The notes beneath the pieces are model-generated. The model was not told where the DNA came from. It ran no database searches and saw only the letters and a program-made list of their open reading frames with translations. Below, piece after piece: positions 1-9,590 of a DNA stretch of 16,081 bases; position 1 is the stretch's first letter, and each line of letters starts with the position of its first letter. The stretch is from Davidsoniella eucalypti (taxonomy: Eukaryota; Ascomycota; Sordariomycetes; Microascales; Ceratocystidaceae): NCBI GenBank assembly GCA_004009845.1, contig RMBW01000277.1:1-16081 (forward strand). Direction: 5' to 3'. A program made the translations under genes and the position numbers.

Positions 1-237
1 TTTTTCTAATTCTTCGTCGAGGCGTCGCATTTCTTTTAATTCTTCTCTGAGGCGTTGAATCTCCTCTTGTTGATCATTGTCTGCTGTCGGATATGGAGCT
101 ACTAGATGTGCAGCGGATTTTGCATCCACTGTGGCCTTCGTTGTTGTAACTCCAACAACCTATCGTTGATAATTGTTAGTTATATATTATTGTACAACTT
201 TGACTTGCTATCCTACCTTTTGCTTTCTCTCTTCCAT
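1..237 (-). CDS. Partial coiled-coil-rich protein, 5' end only
   Basis: The family is not recognised. On the minus strand an ATG at 237 in a good context (GCCATGG) opens a seven-codon exon (237-217). A 57-nt intron follows (216-160) with a GTAGGA donor, an ACTAAC branch site and a GATAG acceptor. The second exon (159-1) stays open to the window edge. It begins VVGVTTTKATVDAK and becomes a very charged, Glu/Arg/Leu-rich segment (EEIQRLREELKEMRRLDEEL) that looks like the start of a coiled coil. About 60 residues are visible. It is divergently oriented to the transcription factor starting at 670, with a 432-bp spacer. The match of donor, branch site, acceptor and continued frame supports a real gene, but the first exon is tiny and no homology is recognised. 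Confidence 0.42.
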
Positions 238-669
238 GGCAAACTGCGATATTCAAATCAAGTGTCGTGTTTAGTTGGTTATAGAAGATGCATGAAGCGA
301 GAAATTTCAGGGAAATAAATGTATATTTGGAATGTGTAATACTGATGCAAGTCGTATGTGTGCGCAGAAAACAAAAACTGCCTTTTGATATAAGTTTGTA
401 TCTGGTTATCTTCTAATTAGCAAATCATAAAATGAACTACTGCTTGTAAGCAATCAGCTTACTTACTTCTTCCACTAAATTGCTTTCATACAGTTAGTTA
501 GTTGGAGTAATATACCAACTTTGTAGGCGCCAGTTAGGCACCAGTTAGGCACCACTTGCTAAAAGCTTAGAGACACACCATAATGAAACCGATTTTCTTT
601 TTATCATTATTCTGATGAACATATCCATTTTCTGACAACCAAAATCTACTTCTTACTTGATTTCACACA
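238..669. other. Divergent intergenic region
   Basis: This AT-rich stretch separates the left-edge minus-strand gene from the plus-strand transcription factor. It should hold both promoters. I see no convincing ORF. The only clear structure is three copies of an 11-bp unit at 524-556, listed separately. The start of the downstream gene is preceded by CACAATG, an acceptable fungal start context. Confidence 0.6.
524..556. repeat. Three tandem copies of an 11-bp unit
   Basis: The unit TAGGCACCAGT occurs three times without spacing: 524-534 (one base changed, G for A), 535-545 (exact) and 546-556 (last two bases differ, CT for GT). The array lies about 115-145 bp upstream of the transcription-factor start at 670. 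It could be a clustered protein-binding site or a simple replication-slippage array; nothing in the sequence decides. Confidence 0.75.
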
Positions 670-2581
670 ATGTCTCCTGAAAACATCTCATCTAGCCCCC
701 CAACGGCAATTTCTGCTCTTTCACAAGCACCATTGGCTTCTTGGCTCGACACAGCCTGGTTTAACTCTTTAAACACCTCAAATTCTAACGGCTCTACAGC
801 ACCAACAATAGCAAACCCTAACCATGCCAACACTACCAGAGCAGATACTACTACCCCCCAAGCACCAGCGACGTCGACAGCCACTGTAGCGTCGGCTTCA
901 GTCACTACGTCGTCTCCATCTAGTTGGTTCCGTGATTCATTTGGCCAAGATCCAAATTATCTAGCTCAGCAGGACGAACTGCGTGCGTTGATATTCACGA
1001 ATGCACAGACTGCTGCTTGTACGCGCGAGGGCACACCGATTCTCATCGAAGAAGACGAAGGGGGTAGCCGAGATGAACGTGAACAGGAAATAGATGGACA
1101 ACATGGCATACATAGTAGACAAACATCCGGCCCTTCTGGAACTCGGCCACAACGCAGAGGAGGACAAGATCCTGCTTTGGGGTCGAGTAACTCCAACCAT
1201 ACGGCGACACTATCTTCTATACTCGCCCATCCACGGCATCTAGAGTATCTCCAAGCCTATCTCTCACAAATCGCTCCATGGTTGGATATGTTTGACAGGC
1301 GGCGCCATTTCACACTCCAGATCCCCGTTCTGGCCCGGACATCGCCAGCTCTACTTTACGCCCTTCTTGCCGTAGCTGCGCGCCAGATAGAGTGCAAGGA
1401 AGGTCGCACCGCATCCTTTGATTCCCTGGAGCTATACCAGGCGGCGATCCGCCTAGTCACACCGCTGTTGCTTTCAGCTAAGAGCTCGCGAGGCAGTAGC
1501 TCGGGAAACGAAATCATCGTCCCGGTCTGTACTATCCTGTGTGTTATGGAAATGATGTCGGCGCAGGCACAGGATTGGCGCCGCCATCTTGAAGGCTGTG
1601 CGGCGTTGTTTGCAGCACATGAAATTCACGGGTTCAGCGGCGGCCTGCAACAGGCTGTCTTCTGGTGCTATGCTCGTATGGGTTAGTTTCTCTTTTTTTT
1701 TTCTATTTTTCCCTTTAAGCAGATTCCATGGCTAACACTGACTACTTGAAGATCTCTGTGGTGCCTTGATATCAGATAGCACTCAAGGCACTCTTATACC
1801 AACAGCAAAATGGCTTCCGCCCGGCACTGTACCTCCGTCAGCTACCGTCGAGGAGGAGAACCTACTTGCTGAGCGGCTCTTTGTTGCAAACCAATCTCCA
1901 GACATGCATGCTAATCACGTTGTGTATCTTTGTGCTCGTGTGTGCACTGTCGTTGCTCAGCGAACACGCTTCATCGAGCTAGGCGAGGCTAATGGAACTA
2001 CGGCCGAGGTATATACTAGAGCTTGGATCACGCTATGGGACACGTTACACAAATGGCACTCTCTCCGCCCAGTAGAGCTACTACCCATAGAGCCAGTTGT
2101 GACAGCAGCAACACCACAAGGACCTAAAACCCATTCATCATCGCGTGATCGAACACAGGGTAATTTATTTCCAGAGATTCTGTTTGTACATTGGGCGGCT
2201 ATCTCGGCTACACAGCTCTATCATACAGCGTGTATTCTACTTCTAGGGATGATGCCTTCAAAGTTGCCAATACCAGGTGGTACTATTGGCTCCGCAGTGT
2301 GGCACGCTAAACGCATATGCGGCATCTCACTCACAAACCCACATCACGGCTGTCTTAATAATGCACTACAACCGTTATGGATCGCTGGAAGACTTCTTAG
2401 TCACCGAGTCGAACATCAGGTCTTAGTACGGCTTATACAGAACATCGAGGCTACTACAGGCTGGAAAACAGGCTGGAGGATACAAGATCTGGAAGGCTCT
2501 TGGGGTTATAAAGTGTCCAAGAAGAACAGCTGGGCATCTTTGTTAAACACAGACCAAAGAACTGCAATGAATGGATACTAA
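670..2581 (+). CDS. Fungal-specific transcription factor domain protein lacking a zinc cluster
   Basis: Two exons, 670-1681 and 1752-2581, are joined across a 70-nt intron (GTTAGT donor, GCTAAC branch, AAG acceptor) and give 613 residues. Residues 1-180 are Ser/Thr/Asn-rich and disordered-looking. No Cys6 cluster is present in any frame near the start. From about residue 200 the protein matches the Fungal_trans_2 style of regulatory domain: PWLDMFDRRRHF (near 203), WRRHLEG (near 303), ARMDLCGALISD across the splice junction (near 338), QLYHTACILLLG (near 492), WHAKRICGI (near 521), and a C-terminal TGWKTGW. It is paralogous in these blocks to the minus-strand factor at 2609-5110, and the main intron has the same position and phase. 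Without a DNA-binding domain it may act through a partner; that is inference. It could also have lost an upstream exon, but none is visible. Confidence 0.85.
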
Positions 2582-2608
2582 GTATATATATAACTATATA
2601 GTTTGTAC

Positions 2609-5110
2609 TCATGGCGACCATAACCGACTCAGCGAGTTTTTATACCAGGTCATGTCCCAACCCGTGATTCCCTGAATCTGCTCAAAGCAGGACATGACGG
2701 CAATCTGCTGTGGCTCATATGTCATTGCTTGGCCTGCTAAATACAAAGAAGCTATTAAGGCCATGTCCCAAGATTCTCGTAGTTGATTGTTTTGGGCAAT
2801 CCCACATATCCGTTGGGCGTGCCACAACGGCGATAACATGCTAGACCGCCAACTTTTTAAGGTCACCGTTCGAGGCCGATTTTGTAGCAATAGCAACATG
2901 GCCGTGTGATAGAGCTGATTAGCAAAGGTCGCAGTTCCGTGGGTGAAGAGAAGTATTGGGAAAAGACTATCGTGTCTGCCTTCTACTGGATCTTCATCTA
3001 ACTCAACCATGGCTTGAAATTCTGCTGAACGACCTGCATACCACATACCAAGCTCTTCTGCTAGATCTTTCCAGTCTTGTGCCCGATTAGTCCCTAGGAC
3101 TTCAGAATGGCAAAACGTGACAACTCGATAACATAAGAGTAGAGGCATGTTCGCGGTACTGCTGACTTCTTCTTCCCAGAATGTCGGTTGCCACGACGCC
3201 ATGAACTGAATTAATGGCTGTACTGATTCCATCATATGTGTACCTCTGGTCAAAGAGTTTGCAAGATCTAGTTCGTGATAGTAGAGTTAGCACCTGATAT
3301 AATTTAGTTTCATTGTAGATTAGGATCTCAGAGAACTTACCCAACCTCAAAATAAGTCCTTGTGCATGATAGGCAAGTGGCGAATCTGCAGCAGCACTTG
3401 ATTCCTGGGGACATTTGTGATAGTAATTTCGCAATATTCTCTCCCATGAGGATGGGGTTTCGTATATCATAGACCGGGCCGTGTCTAGGAGGCATATCAA
3501 AGTTTGCTCGATATCGCCATAGCGGGTTCTTTTATTTCGTTCGTAGGTTGGTAATGACAGCATATGTATATCTTTCCATCTATTGCCGATTAGAGAAACA
3601 GCTGAGAGTTCTAGTATAGCCCATGATAGGCTTTCTGACCCTAGCGCTAGCTGGGGCAACATTATCCCAAATGTATGACATAGATCAGCCATGTCAAGCT
3701 AAGTATCTTGTTAGCATACTTGTTGAAGCCTTTCTCTTGATAATGAATATTTGACCCTACCCATGGTGAGACTTCATATCGAAAATGTCGCCAGAGATCT
3801 AGAACGCTGCATGTGATCCCGGCAACGGACACGCTATCGGGGCTTTGAACAGTAGCTACAGAGCCATGTTTCTGACTACCCCCATACATTGAAATGCCCG
3901 AGATCTCGTTTTGTGGTGTTGCCGAAAGCGGGCCAAAGGTTGTCATTCCAGGCATGCATGATGGTGGTATTTGCGATACTCTATCTGTGTATGGGCCCAA
4001 AGTCTGGGTTCCGAGTGATACTAAGGCTTCTAGGGCGGTCTCGTACATTGCGAAACCATCACGCGATGATACAGCATGTGGGCTAGCATTTTCATCTGCC
4101 GAGATATAAAGACCACTGGGGATCATAGATTCTGACGTTGATTGAATCCATGGATCCTCGTGTGGTTCATAAACATGTGTGTGATACAAGGTCTGTGTAG
4201 CATCATCTACGGCAGTGGGAGATACAGTATCTAGGATACCAGGCAAATGAGAACGGTTTGGGATATTGATGTGTGTAGTTTCAGTGGCACTGGCATCTTC
4301 GTTTGTATCACCAGATGTATTTTTTGGTTCGGCTGAAGTAGCTCGAAAACAGATGTGCCCTAGATGTAACATTGCCTGTAGTATCAGAAATTTTCACTTG
4401 AGCTTCAGCCGGCTCGGTTGGAGAAGCCTCAGTAGCGGTCAATCTTGGTGAATCATGCGACGAAGACAGCAGACTATCGGTCTCTCGATATTCTCGAACC
4501 CCGTCAATTTCGAAGTTTATTGGGGCATCATTGTTTGTAGCAGTTGAGTGAAAAGGCCTAGACCTGTTTCGTCTTTTAGTGCTGCGGGGGGGCTTGGGAT
4601 CTTGGAACTATTGATATGGTTATCGTTAGTTTCTATTTAATAAGAGCATGAATTAGTTAACAGTGAAGTTACCTGAACTCTGACATATTTTTTAGGGACC
4701 GGCCTGGATGGGCCATTGGACTTAGGAATAGTCAGAATATTTTTTTCCAGGAATGTGAGTCCAGAGGGATATTGGCATTCAAAGCCACTATCCGCACAGC
4801 GTTTACACACGGGTTTAATCTCATCGCCTAGATAATGTAGTGTTAGTGGGTAGGATTTCTTAATCCTGTATGTGGGGAAACAATAAATGAGCGAGTTCCC
4901 CATGGGGTTTTGTAGTTCGCGTAAATCGCTTTGAAGTAGATTTCATTACTAACATTTTCGACGACGCACTCTGCACTTAAGACAGCCAGTTCGAGTGCGT
5001 TTGCGAAAATTCGGAGTTATCAGTGCGTCTGTCGTTCGAAGCGATGATGTTTGGGGACGAGAAGTAACGGCGTTCTGTTCCGGTTTCCCCCGTGGCTCTC
5101 GAGATGCCAT
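2609..5110 (-). CDS. Zn2Cys6 (Gal4-type) transcription factor with fungal-specific domain; one frame break
   Basis: Probable exons are 5110-4954, 4827-4673, 4607-3761, 3698-3341 and 3267-2609, about 724 residues once one frame break is allowed for. The start at 5110 has a strong context (GCCATGG); the frame extends upstream only through a TTG. Cysteines 43, 46, 53, 60, 63 and 70 form CX2CX6CX6CX2CX6C with basic residues between (CRVRRRKC); Cys53 is split by the first intron (126 nt). A long Ser/Thr/Pro-rich linker follows. The regulatory domain shows SPWLDMADL, created exactly by removing the 62-nt intron 3760-3699, then LRLDLANSL across the 73-nt intron 3340-3268, QLYHTAMLLLL, WHAQRICGI and TGWDMTW. 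The frame changes somewhere within 4398-4320; an A-run of six (4325-4320) that should be five would restore it. It shares its promoter region with the aldose reductase and is a candidate local regulator. Confidence 0.85.
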
Positions 5111-5939
5111 GGCTTTAGGTAATAATGTAAGATGGCAGATGGCAGATGCTGCAGTAACTCTCTCAGTGGACGACGGCGTCAACAAACACCAAGAAGGGAA
5201 GGGGAAAAGAGATATCCTAGCGAGATGGGAAGATGAAGTTTACACAGCAAAGAACTGGACTCAGTGCTAGACTTATCTACGTTAGGAAAGACTCTACTCG
5301 ACTAGATCGGTCGTTAACACTGTGATTATTTGGAGGTGCTGAGTTGGACTATACTACGGTAGGGTTCACGATCCATAGGCCTACATTTGTAGAATCGCTG
5401 AATCGGGTATGACATCCACCCTGATGCTAGGGCATCAGTTATAGCTTGTCCACGTGAACTAAGAAATCATGTCAATGCGGGCGGGACAGGCTCGATTGAA
5501 GTCGGCGAGGATAAAAGGAATTATCGTGAGGACTTGTTTTTTGGGAACCAGAGATAATTATCATGATGGTAATTCAAGAAAAAAGGTGCCTCAAAAACGG
5601 CTATCAGCCTTATTGCTATTTCTCTATTATTTTTTAGTAAGCAATGTATCGAGCATGCTTACAATTGTAGTAATTACTGTAACTACTCAAGTAGCCGTTG
5701 TTCGTGATAGTCGGTCTTTCCTAATCGGGTAGCGTCACACGCCTCCACTTTCACCACCGAAGGGACTTATTAGTATCCACTGTTTTTTGGATGGGTAGTT
5801 GTGATAGCGAGCAGTGGCAGCAATATGTCAGGCAGCCCGCCACCGCCATTGTTCAATATTTACCTTTATTGTATCTTGATCTTGAACTTCGCTTTCTATT
5901 CAAACATCTGTTCACAACCTAACGACTTCAAAATTCAAA
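5111..5939. promoter_or_regulatory. Shared divergent promoter region of the zinc-cluster factor and aldose reductase
   Basis: This 829-bp stretch lies between two divergent start codons (5110 minus, 5940 plus), so it should drive both genes. It holds no convincing gene; an 87-codon plus-strand frame at 5469-5732 is discussed among rejected items. Visible elements are an inverted repeat at 5421-5438, an E-box-like CACGTG near 5452, a palindromic GATAATTATC near 5551, and directly repeated CCG triplets (CCGCCACCG, 5837-5845) about 95 bp before the reductase start. None can be assigned to a named regulator by eye. Confidence 0.6.
5421..5438. promoter_or_regulatory. Inverted repeat, possible operator
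   Basis: CTGATGC and GCATCAG are perfect 7-base inverted arms separated by TAGG. The element lies in the shared promoter, about 310 bp upstream of the zinc-cluster factor and about 500 bp upstream of the reductase. The symmetry would suit a dimeric DNA-binding protein. It lacks CGG half-sites, so a Gal4-type factor is not the obvious ligand. Confidence 0.35.
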
Positions 5940-7049
5940 ATGGCTCCATCTACAATCAAGCTCGCTTCAGGCCATGATATGCCGCTGGTCGGCTTTGGCC
6001 TATGGAAAGTCGGCAGAGACACTACGGCGGATACTGTTTACAACGTAAGTGCTTTTGACACGTCATATTCGACGATATAACTAACCATCGTTTGCTTTAA
6101 CAATCTCTCTAGGCTATCAAGGTTGGATACCGTCTGTTTGATGGCGCATACGATTATCAGAACGAGAAGGAAGCTGGAGAGGGAATCCGTCGCGCCATTG
6201 ACGAGGGCCTTGTCAAGCGTGAAGATATCTTTGTTACTACGAAGCTATGGAACAACTACCACAAGCGCGAGAATGCCATCATGATGGCCAAGCGGCAAAA
6301 CGAGATCTGGGGTCTGGGATACATTGACCTGTACCTCATCCACTTCCCCATTGCTCTCAAGTTCATCGACCCCGACGAGCGCGAGTTCCCCGTAAGATTA
6401 ACTACAAGCCATCCAGTAATTCACATAAAATTGCTAACAAGTGACCCTACAGTGCTGGTGGACCGATGACAACGGAACCATCGAGACTGAAAGGGTTTCT
6501 ATCAAAGAAACTTGGGAGGCTCTCGAGGAGGTTGTCGACGCTGGTATTGCCCGCAGCATCGGTGTCAGCAACTTTTCTGCACAGCTTCTGTACGACCTGC
6601 TCAACTATGCCCGCCACCCACCAAGTGCGCTGCAGATCGAGCACCACCCTTTCCTCGTGCAATCTGAGATGATTGCTCTTGCTCAAGAGAACAAGATTGC
6701 CGTTACAGCTTACTCTTCCTTCGGCCCTCAGTCCTTCCTTGAGTTGCCTGGCATCTTCAACAAACGTGCCAGTTCCGCTACCCCATTACTCCAGAACGAT
6801 GTCATCACCGACGTCGCCAAGGCCCATGGCAAGACTCCTGCACAGGTTCTCTTGCGCTGGGCAACACAGCGGAACATTGCTGTCATTCCAAAGTCCAACA
6901 ACGTTGACAGACTGACCCAAAACCTGAACGTTACGAGCTTCGATCTAACTCCAGCGGAACTGGAGAAGATTACTGGCCTTGATATTGGCTTGCGCTTCAA
7001 CGATCCTGGTTTCTATCTGCCAAACTGCCCTCAGCGTATCTTCGCTTAA
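5940..7049 (+). CDS. xyl1: NAD(P)H-dependent D-xylose (aldose) reductase
   Basis: Three exons (5940-6044, 6113-6391, 6453-7049) give 326 residues, the usual xylose-reductase length; introns are 68 and 61 nt with CTAAC branch sites. It is a cytosolic aldo-keto reductase that reduces D-xylose to xylitol, and often L-arabinose and D-galactose to their polyols. The AKR catalytic tetrad is in place: Asp45, Tyr50, Lys79 and His112, within GYRLFDGAYDY, VTTKLWN and DLYLIHFPIALKF. The coenzyme motif IPKSN with Lys275, Ser276, Asn277 and Arg281 is the NADPH-type signature of yeast xylose reductases. GVSNFSAQLL, LQIEHHPFL and TAYSSFGPQSF are further family blocks. It is divergent from the zinc-cluster factor and convergent with the transketolase. 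Whether xylose, arabinose or galactose is the main substrate cannot be read from the sequence. Confidence 0.93.
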
Positions 7050-7286
7050 AAATTTCTGTAGTAAATTGAATTCGTATATTTATATGTCTTTTATCTCAAC
7101 ATGTTCTCAGTGGCCTCAAGTGAAAAATGGCAGGATTTCAACAAGTGGCAGAGTAGCCTTATGGTATAAGATAAGTGTATGACCCTATTAGTTTATATAG
7201 TTATATGCTTCATTCGTCAACCATATGGAGTTGATGACGATGAAGCAATTGAGTAGTATTGCAAATCAAAGAAATATATAAACTAT
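7050..7286. other. Convergent 3' intergenic spacer
   Basis: A 237-bp AT-rich spacer lies between the stop codons of the aldose reductase (plus) and the transketolase (minus). It contains only probable 3' untranslated sequence; I see no gene or strong repeat. Confidence 0.6.
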
Positions 7287-9590
7287 CTATAACTCTACAA
7301 ACTCCCCCTTGATATAATCCCCAGCCTCTAAGCCCTTCAGATATTTGGTAGCCTTAGTGGTCACTGTCTCAGGATCAAACCCAAAGAACTTATAAACCGC
7401 CGTGCCTGGAAGACTGTGTCCGAAGCTCTTCATACAGACACCAGCATCGGCATATCTCTCCCAGCCTTGTGCCGCATATGGTTCCACCACCAACGCCGGG
7501 ATTCCTTCAGTCCGTCGCAAAGTCTTCCGACGGTAAGCTACATCCTGCTGATCGAATAGTCTCCAGCATGGGAAAGAAACCACACGGACAGCAATATTCA
7601 GCCCACGTAGAGCCGCAGCCACTTGCACGACGATACTTAGTTCAGCACCGACACCTAACAAAGTGATTTGCGCAGCAGAATTCTCCTCTACTACGTAGGC
7701 GCCACGTGCTACGCCTTCTCGTGTAGTCAAGCCCTCGAGCTGCGGCAGGGCATGCCGAGATGTGCTGATTAATGACGGGGTATGTTTCGCTTTGATAGCG
7801 ACGGTCCAGGCCCCGGCCGTCTCGGTGCTATCCGCCGGACGGATGTATAGAAAGTTTGGCATAGCGCGATACAACGTGGCTAGCTCGATGGGCTGGTGGG
7901 TGGGGCCGTCTTCGCCGAGACCAATACTGTCATGTGTAGCTGCATGGATGACTTGTAGATGCTGGAGGGCACCCATACGCACGGCAGGTGCAGCGTAGAG
8001 GTAAAACATGAAGAACGAAGAAGTTACCGGGATGAATGTGCCTGGGTTGTAGGCAGCCAAGCCGTTTGAGATGGCGGCCATAGCGTGCTCACGGATACCG
8101 TAGTGTATGTATCTGCCGGCGTAATCGCCGTTGATGCCGTAAGCTGGTCGAAGATCGGGCTAGAAGACGTGTTAATACTTGATATGACTAAGTGAAGATA
8201 TCAGAGTAGAGGGAAACTTAAATGTTGGAAGTCCTTCTTGCCAGGCCACGTCATATAGACACTAGGTGATAGGTCGGCAGTACCAACTACAAAAGAGTTG
8301 ATTTCTTGGGCAATAGGATTGAGCACTAGTCCATTAGATGCCCGCGTCGCTGTGTTCTTGCTCGGGAACACTTCTGGAATCAAACTTTCCCAGTGCGACG
8401 GAAGCTCTCCCGAAATTCTGGAGCGAAACTCCTCGGCCAACTTCGGATGGGCTGCCTCATATTGCTCAACAAGAAGATTCCACCGAGCCTTCCATTCCTC
8501 ACCTCGCTTTGGGAGTTCTTCAAAGAATCCGCGTGTCTCGGGGCCGATGATAAAGTGGCTTGTTGGATCAAACCCATTGGCTGATTTCATGTTCCTCACA
8601 TCTTCAGCGCCAAAGGCTGCTCCGTGAGCCTCCGCCTTGCCTTGGACTTTGCTGCCTAGGCCAATCACAGTGCGGCAGTTTATGAATGTCGGACGATCAG
8701 CCGTACGTGCGGCCTCCAATGCAGCAACAATACCAGCAATATCAAAGCTACCGTCCTGAATATCGACGACGTTCCATCCACAGGCACGCATCTTGGCGTT
8801 CACGTCCTCGGTGTTCGTCAGGTCCACAGATCCGTCGCATGTGATTTGGTTGTTATCGTAGATGAGTGTCAGGTTGCCCAAACGCCAGTGTCCAGCCAGA
8901 GAAATAGCTTCCAGCGCTACTCCTTCCTGTAGACATGCGTCACCTGTCATGCACCAGATGTGGTTGGACACAACGGGGAAGCCAGGCTGGTTGTAGGTGG
9001 CGGCGAGGTTCTTTGCGGCAACAGCCATGCCAACAGCATTAGCGATGCCCTGGCCAAGAGGTCCAGTGGTCGCTTCGATGCCGTCATGCTCGATCTCTGG
9101 GTGACCGGGACACAGGGCGTCTTCGCGTGGTGAGTGGTAAGACTTGAGTTGGTCGAGGGTCATGGCCTTATAACCAGTCAAGTGGAGGAAAGAATATTGG
9201 AAGAGGCAGCAGTGGCCTAGATAAGTTTTAGCACATTTCAAACGTCTCTTCATATCTTATCCGGCCGGCTCCTAAACTTACCATTGGAAAGCACGAACCT
9301 ATCCCGGTTGAAGTAATCCGGTGAGTGAGGGGCATAGCGCATCACGTACTTCCACAAAGCAATACCAATGGCCGCCATTCCAATGGCGCCTCTGTTGATA
9401 TCAAGTCAGTCTTCACTATCCTCATATCAAGAATTTTAAGAATTCCTTACCCTGGGTGACCACCATTGAACTGCTGGCAGAGATCAGTAATCAGTAGCCG
9501 GAAGGTCTTGAGAACCAATTCATGCTGGGATTTGCCGGCCTCGACGTTGCGAAGAACCTCTGAATCTTTGGTTACCGTCCTTTTAATCAT
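7287..9590 (-). CDS. Transketolase, dihydroxyacetone-synthase-like
   Basis: Exons are 9590-9451, 9391-9282, 9216-8222 and 8159-7287 (about 705 residues), with introns of 59, 65 and about 62 nt. The enzyme is thiamine-diphosphate dependent and moves two-carbon units between ketose and aldose phosphates, or from xylulose 5-phosphate to formaldehyde in dihydroxyacetone synthases. Visible signatures are GGHPGG (43-48), NGHCC (83-87), TTGPLGQG (133-140), the diphosphate/Mg motif GDACLQEG (175-182) with NN (205-206), the catalytic Glu in GIREHAM (about 439), and THDSIGLGEDGPTHQPIE. Wording such as GINGDYAGRYIHYG and GHSLPG resembles the dihydroxyacetone-synthase-like branch. The C-terminus (FVEL) is not a classical peroxisomal SKL, so it is probably cytosolic. 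The third intron is abnormal: the best acceptor (CTAG before 8159) needs a phase-0 donor at 8221-8220, which reads TT rather than GT. Confidence 0.88.

Noticed and set aside
106..318. A Cys-rich 70-codon plus-strand frame near the left edge, considered as a zinc-finger exon of the first regulator
   Set aside because: Cysteine spacing does not fit Zn2Cys6, it ends 350 bp before the regulator, and it lies opposite the better supported minus-strand exons.
3699..3719. A 21-nt GTATGC...TTAG intron in the zinc-cluster factor
   Set aside because: Too short, and it would not change frame; the 62-nt intron 3760-3699 uses the same acceptor and recreates the PWLDM block.
4376..4397. A 22-nt intron in the zinc-cluster factor that would repair the frame
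   Set aside because: Far shorter than any credible fungal intron; a homopolymer error explains the break better.
5469..5732. An 87-codon plus-strand open frame in the shared promoter, with a hydrophobic segment
   Set aside because: Composition follows the AT-rich DNA, there is no family feature, and its position overlaps the promoter region of two well-supported genes.
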